DNA of 8,473 bases from M3007 sp039804245 (GTDB lineage Bacteria > Bacteroidota > Bacteroidia > Chitinophagales > Saprospiraceae), in NCBI GenBank assembly GCA_039804245.1, contig JBDLWO010000082.1:1-8473 (forward strand). The letters are read 5' to 3'. A program made the translations under genes and the position numbers. Shown piece after piece: positions 6,301-8,473 of this stretch (position 1 is the stretch's first letter; each line of letters starts with the position of its first letter). The notes beneath the pieces are model-generated. The model searched no databases. It saw only the letters and a list, made by a program, of their open reading frames with translations, and had not been told where the DNA came from.

Positions 6301-8097
6301 ATTGGAGGCCGCTGGTGCTCCCCCGGGGAATGACCACTGATATGTTACAGCATTTGATGATGATTCATTCACCATATTCACCTGCAAGGTGGCACATCCA
6401 CTGGTTGGCTCAGCCGAAAACATGGCAGCCGGGGCAGTGGTAACCGTGTAGGTTCTCGTCACCGAACCACAATGGCTCGTGGCAGTAAGCGTTACCAGAT
6501 AAGTACCGGCTACTGAATATGTATGCACCGGATCCTGTTCAAAACTGTCGAACCCGTCACCAAAGTCCCAGTAATAACTGGTCGCATTTTGCGATGTATT
6601 GGTGAAATACATGGTAAGATCATCAACCGTATAGGTATAATTGCTGATCGGTAGCGGATCTGTCGTGATCGTCTCTGCGTGTGCATTGGTATTCCCGGAT
6701 GTACCTGTGATCAGAAGTGTCACCTGGTGCGGACCGGGTGAAGTAAATACAACTGCAGGATTCTGCTGGTTGGAAGTTGGCGGTGTTCCTCCGGCAAATG
6801 TCCAGGCCCAGGCGGTAATAATGCCGGTTGACTGATCAGTAAACTGTACCGGCTGACCCACACAACCAGGCTCGGGTGTCCATGTAAAGGAAGAAACAAG
6901 CGGTGGGCCCTGTGAGCAGGATCCCAGACAGCCATTATTGATACGCGCCTGCATGAAAGGATTGATCTGGCTCTGCGACTGGGCGCTCCATGCTGTTGCA
7001 TTAGATACAAACGGACACATTATGAACTCACCGGTAGTACAGTTATCGTGCGTAGCGCTGAAATTATGGCCAATCTCGTGTGATGTCATACAACGCAGAA
7101 AATCATCATTATTTGTGAAATCCTGCAAACAATGATACTTCACGGTATTACATACTCCATTCAGATAGGCGATACCTACAGTACCTCCGTTAAAGTCACG
7201 GTCGGTCCAAAGTTCTCCGATATCAAAATTTACACCGAAGCCGCCTCCTTGTCCCCAGGCCTGAAAACTGCCCAACAGGGTGCCGGCATCATTGGAACCA
7301 CTCCACGGCCCCGGAAATGTATTGGCAACATACTGTGTGACTATATTGAAGCACAGATCATGATTGAACGAACCCGTATAGTCGCCCTCAACCATATTGA
7401 TTACTGAAATATTATGAGCTTCAACCGCTCCGGTCGAGCCGTATTTGGCAAGCATCAGCTGATCCGATGCAATCGCCAGCTCAAGCTCATATACACCCAG
7501 TTGCTCCGCTTCATCCTCATGATCACGCTCCAGCTCAGCAGCTTTTTCCATTGCTTCTGTTACGCCACATGAAACATTCGGATCGTGCTTTACGTTCGAA
7601 CGCTCATAAACCACGAACAAATTACGCGGTGCATCAGGCTCCAGATAGTACAATGGCTCAATGTACCACGTCAGGCCGCTTTGCTCAACATAACCCATGA
7701 TAAAGTCCTTGTCAATTGTCAGTCGAACTTTGCCACCACCCGCTTCATAGCCCTTGAAGGCGATATTGGGCTGCTGAGTGATCTCACTGACCCCTTCAGG
7801 AGTCTCTACCCGGAGTGTGTAATTCTCAGACAGCAACTGGCTGGAAGTAAGGCTCAGCGACCATTGAAGCTCGCCAAGCGACAACACCGGATTGCTTTCC
7901 GTGTTGTTCTGAACAAGATTGGCCAACGACTGGGCATCAATTTCAAACACCTCATAACTGGTGAATGACTTGAATAGCGTTATTGAGGTGTGAGGTACTT
8001 TTACCCCTGCAAAGGTCTGCGCATCTGCCTCTACCGGAATTACCGATATCACAGAAAGCAAAGCCGCAAGGCAAAGCAGTTTGAAACGTTTCGTCAT
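3307..8097 (-). CDS. Secreted reprolysin-like zinc metalloprotease with 14 PKD domains and T9SS sorting domain
   Basis: A 1,596-residue extracellular protease (numbering from the ATG at 8097). Residues 1-26 form a signal peptide (MTKRFKLL..., cleavage near ADA|Q). About 30-175 is a propeptide resembling the M12B (ADAM/reprolysin) prodomain, ending at Cys177 in SCGVT, a candidate cysteine switch. About 201-395 is the metzincin catalytic domain: ELAIASDQLM at its first strand, GGTVGIAYLNGVC at 304-316, the zinc site HEIGHNFSATHD at 340-351 (His340, His344 and His350 as ligands, Glu341 catalytic) and a Met-turn at IMCPF with Met360. The usual Gly of HExxHxxGxxH is Ser347. About 398-1504 holds fourteen PKD domains in seven A+B pairs. 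About 1516-1596 is a T9SS type A sorting domain (FEVYPNP, ALGQ, LPSAGY, RLVIQK), predicting export through the Por/T9SS machinery and release or surface attachment. An in-frame ATG at 8142 would add 15 residues that spoil the signal peptide, so 8097 is preferred. The substrate is unknown. The transcript appears monocistronic. Confidence 0.93.
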   Translation of the reverse strand: MTKRFKLLCLAALLSVISVIPVEADAQTFAGVKVPHTSITLFKSFTSYEVFEIDAQSLANLVQNNTESNPVLSLGELQWSLSLTSSQLLSENYTLRVETPEGVSEITQQPNIAFKGYEAGGGKVRLTIDKDFIMGYVEQSGLTWYIEPLYYLEPDAPRNLFVVYERSNVKHDPNVSCGVTEAMEKAAELERDHEDEAEQLGVYELELAIASDQLMLAKYGSTGAVEAHNISVINMVEGDYTGSFNHDLCFNIVTQYVANTFPGPWSGSNDAGTLLGSFQAWGQGGGFGVNFDIGELWTDRDFNGGTVGIAYLNGVCNTVKYHCLQDFTNNDDFLRCMTSHEIGHNFSATHDNCTTGEFIMCPFVSNATAWSAQSQSQINPFMQARINNGCLGSCSQGPPLVSSFTWTPEPGCVGQPVQFTDQSTGIITAWAWTFAGGTPPTSNQQNPAVVFTSPGPHQVTLLITGTSGNTNAHAETITTDPLPISNYTYTVDDLTMYFTNTSQNATSYYWDFGDGFDSFEQDPVHTYSVAGTYLVTLTATSHCGSVTRTYTVTTAPAAMFSAEPTSGCATLQVNMVNESSSNAVTYQWSFPGGAPAASNQPEPTVYYSVPGIYSITLVAYNSSGSSTFTRTSYITVSTIPAPGFNFTSTGLAVSFNNTSVNGTSYLWEFGDGTTSTLQNPTHTYANGGTYTVKLTTTNACGSTSITKTVSLIPAPEASFTTSGSPGCAPQTVTFTNTSIGATSFNWSFPGATPPASTDTSPVVVYDQPGTYTATLVAINTSGTDTATATIQIGTVPGAGFSSSTSGLIATFTNSTTNGTSYSWDFGDGSTSTETDPIHSYTADGVYTVVLTATNACGSSTVTQTVTITTPPSANFTAGPLTGCPGMTVVYDNTSSDNATTFAWSFPGGTPDTSSLENPTVVYNTSGQYDVTLIASNSAGADTVVFVNFIQVGSAPVAGFSSTSNGAVVSFTNSSTNATSYSWDFGDNSGSSEANPVHTYAADGVYTVVLSATNDCGTVTATQTVTVTTAPSANFTAGNTSGCGPLQVVFENTSSENVTSWFWTFEGGEPATSTDENPAVIYLNPGTYDVTLVVTGSGGSDTLVRADYITVEGAPSGSFTYSQVQNSVSFTNTTAGATTYTWTFGDGNSSNEANPTHTYAADGVYTVILAATNDCGTTFVEQTVTIVTVPVAAFTFNGAIGCSPFIVLFDNTSSDNATSIEWTFEGGTPATSTEENPLVTWDAPGVYTVTLVASNSAGSSTATASITVTGGPTAGFTSQTAGLSVIFNNSSQNGGTYDWDFGDGTTSQEENPTHTYAATGTYTVVLTAYNECGTNTFTQVITIEGSAPLVSFSSDAQKGCAGVTIQFTDQSAGDPTAWQWTFEGGTPATSNEQNPSVTYTTPGVYPVTLQATNIYGSSTSTQPGYVTIIGAPVAGFDYSAVLGTVSFTSTSQGADAYSWNFGDGTTSNEANPVHTYSTSGSYTVTLTVTNDCGAATLEQTINVITVGVQDVPWLRDFEVYPNPGAGLFTVELIGEPQRELEVALYNALGQRLRSELVDFSSGSLTKVLDYSSLPSAGYTLRITGAGTSQNVRLVIQK
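3310..3552 (-). other. T9SS type A C-terminal sorting domain (encoded segment)
   Basis: The last 81 codons of the protease encode the roughly 80-residue beta domain that directs cargo to the type IX secretion translocon in Bacteroidota. Visible hallmarks are FEVYPNP at the start, GLFTVEL, the YNALGQ turn, the LPSAGYTLRI strand (usually G-x-Y-x-x-x-[IV]) and the terminal RLVIQK. It follows the last PKD domain through a short linker and contains no cysteine. The domain is normally removed on secretion by the PorU sortase, which is known from the family and is not shown here. Confidence 0.9.
3586..6906 (-). repeat. Seven tandem two-domain (A+B) PKD units, period about 157-160 codons
   Basis: This segment inside the protease gene encodes fourteen Ig-like PKD domains alternating between two recognisable types. 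Type A has GC near its start, then W-[ST]-F-[PEA]-G-G-[TAE]-P-x-[TA]-S and ...NP.V.Y..PG.Y.VTL. Type B has the classic Y.W[DENT]FGDG..S.E.NP.H.Y...G.Y.V.L.A.N.CG. The W of the WxF motif falls at residues 432, 588, 746, 903, 1062, 1221 and 1379 in type A, and at 510, 667, 823, 982, 1141, 1298 and 1458 in type B, so the unit period is 156-160 residues (about 474 bp) throughout. Domain A3 has FPGATP and B4 has FGDNSG as small departures. PKD arrays usually act as extended spacers or carbohydrate/protein-binding stalks between a catalytic domain and the cell surface; which applies here is unknown. Confidence 0.92.
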
Positions 8098-8473
8098 GAT
8101 CTGACTTTTGTTTGAATGTAAAAAAACTGGACGAAATTGCATTTGTTAATCAGGCGGAATGATGGAATGGATTAATCAGGAAAACTGTCACCCGGGCAGT
8201 CGATGATACCCAAGAACTTGTTCAGTATTTTCTGCCCTTGGCAAAAATAAGCGTATTTTTCTCAGTTTTTGCCTTTTTGAAGGCGCATAGCCGGAGCTAC
8301 GCAACTGAAAAAAGGTGAAAACTGCCGAAAATAAGCCATTTTCGGCTCGGCAAGAGAATCCTGAACAAGCTCTGAAATTATTTCGGGCGAAATTAGAACA
8401 GACTGTTATAATTTCTGAACCAAATGTGAATAAAAAATGTAAAACACACGCAAATATCCGGAATAACTACTTT
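8098..8473. other. Non-coding region upstream of the protease gene
   Basis: No credible gene is seen on either strand in these 376 bp. The part nearest the protease (8098-8216) is its leader and probable promoter region. I find no TAnnTTTG match there on the minus strand, but there are two copies of TTAATCAGG (8146-8154 and 8172-8180), 26 bp apart. The middle holds the inverted-repeat element at 8217-8369. The remainder, 8370-8473, is AT-rich, with one short palindrome ATTTCG-GG-CGAAAT at 8380-8393 and nothing else recognisable. The gene that lies beyond the right edge cannot be inferred. Confidence 0.6.
8217..8369. repeat. 153-bp imperfect inverted repeat, REP/MITE-like element
   Basis: The whole element is an imperfect palindrome. 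The outermost 9 bp are perfect inverted repeats, CTTGTTCAG (8217-8225) and CTGAACAAG (8361-8369). Aligning the outer 32 nt of each arm without gaps gives 24 matches. The inner part, 8263-8324, pairs with no bulge: CAGTTTTTGCCTTTTT (8263-8278) against the A-rich 8309-8324 with two G-T pairs, then a central hairpin GCATAGC-CGGA-GCTACGC at 8285-8302 with one mismatch. Each arm also contains its own hairpin: AAAAATA-AGCG-TATTTTT at 8243-8260 and GCCGAAAAT-AAGCC-ATTTTCGGC at 8324-8346 (g8324 can pair in either fold). No open reading frame lies inside. The compact nested-palindrome layout with terminal inverted repeats resembles non-autonomous elements (MITEs or RAYT-mobilised REP elements). No target-site duplication is evident, so mobility is inferred. 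Dispersed copies in the same genome would settle it. Confidence 0.7.

Noticed and set aside
3586..6906. Possible CRISPR-like or satellite repeat array because of the regular spacing
   Set aside because: The period is about 474 bp, the repeats are divergent, in frame and translate into PKD domains; there is no short identical repeat with unique spacers.
8070..8075. Cys9 in the protease signal peptide as a lipobox
   Set aside because: The preceding residues are K-L-L, so the small residue needed at -1 is missing, and the hydrophobic core continues after the Cys up to an ADA|Q signal peptidase I site.
8098..8142. Upstream ATG at 8142 as the start of the protease
   Set aside because: It would place 15 extra residues, including FLHSNKSQ, before a perfect signal peptide that begins MTKRFKLL at 8097.
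8217..8369. Reading the large inverted repeat simply as a bidirectional intrinsic terminator
   Set aside because: It is much longer than a terminator, has perfect terminal repeats far from the centre and extra hairpins in both arms. It may still halt transcription incidentally.
8380..8393. Short palindrome ATTTCGGGCGAAAT as an operator or terminator
   Set aside because: Six pairs around a 2-nt centre in AT-rich DNA can arise by chance, and there is no adjacent gene or T-run to give it a role.

Overview
The window comes from a member of the phylum Bacteroidota. Three things point there: a type IX secretion (T9SS) sorting domain of the YPNP / Por_Secre_tail kind at the end of a very large secreted protein, a TonB-dependent receptor with an N-terminal carboxypeptidase-regulatory-like domain, and a downstream DUF5689-like lipoprotein. 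The balanced base composition and the large multi-PKD secreted protein would fit a marine or environmental Saprospiria/Cytophagia-type lineage, but this placement is an impression and has not been tested.

All genes lie on the minus strand, so transcription runs from right to left. Region 8098-8473 is non-coding. It is dominated by a 153-bp imperfect inverted repeat (8217-8369) that looks like a REP/MITE-type element. Next comes a 1,596-residue secreted protease (8097-3307): signal peptide, reprolysin-like propeptide with a candidate cysteine switch, metzincin zinc-protease domain, fourteen PKD domains arranged as seven A+B pairs, and a T9SS sorting domain. It ends at a strong intrinsic terminator (3239-3280). 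A short intergenic stretch with a candidate Bacteroidota promoter (TACCTTTG) leads into a TonB-dependent receptor (3100-326). A lipoprotein gene starts 46 bp after that receptor, very likely in the same transcript, and runs off the left edge.

The window therefore holds two transcription units: a monocistronic exported or cell-surface protease, and an outer-membrane receptor plus surface-lipoprotein operon resembling a nutrient-uptake pair. Nothing in the sequence ties the two units functionally beyond adjacency and a shared cell-envelope/extracellular theme. The points most worth a second look are the structured inverted-repeat element, the exactly-one-cysteine-per-PKD-domain pattern in the A/B array, the candidate cysteine switch, and the Gly-to-Ser change inside the zinc-binding motif.
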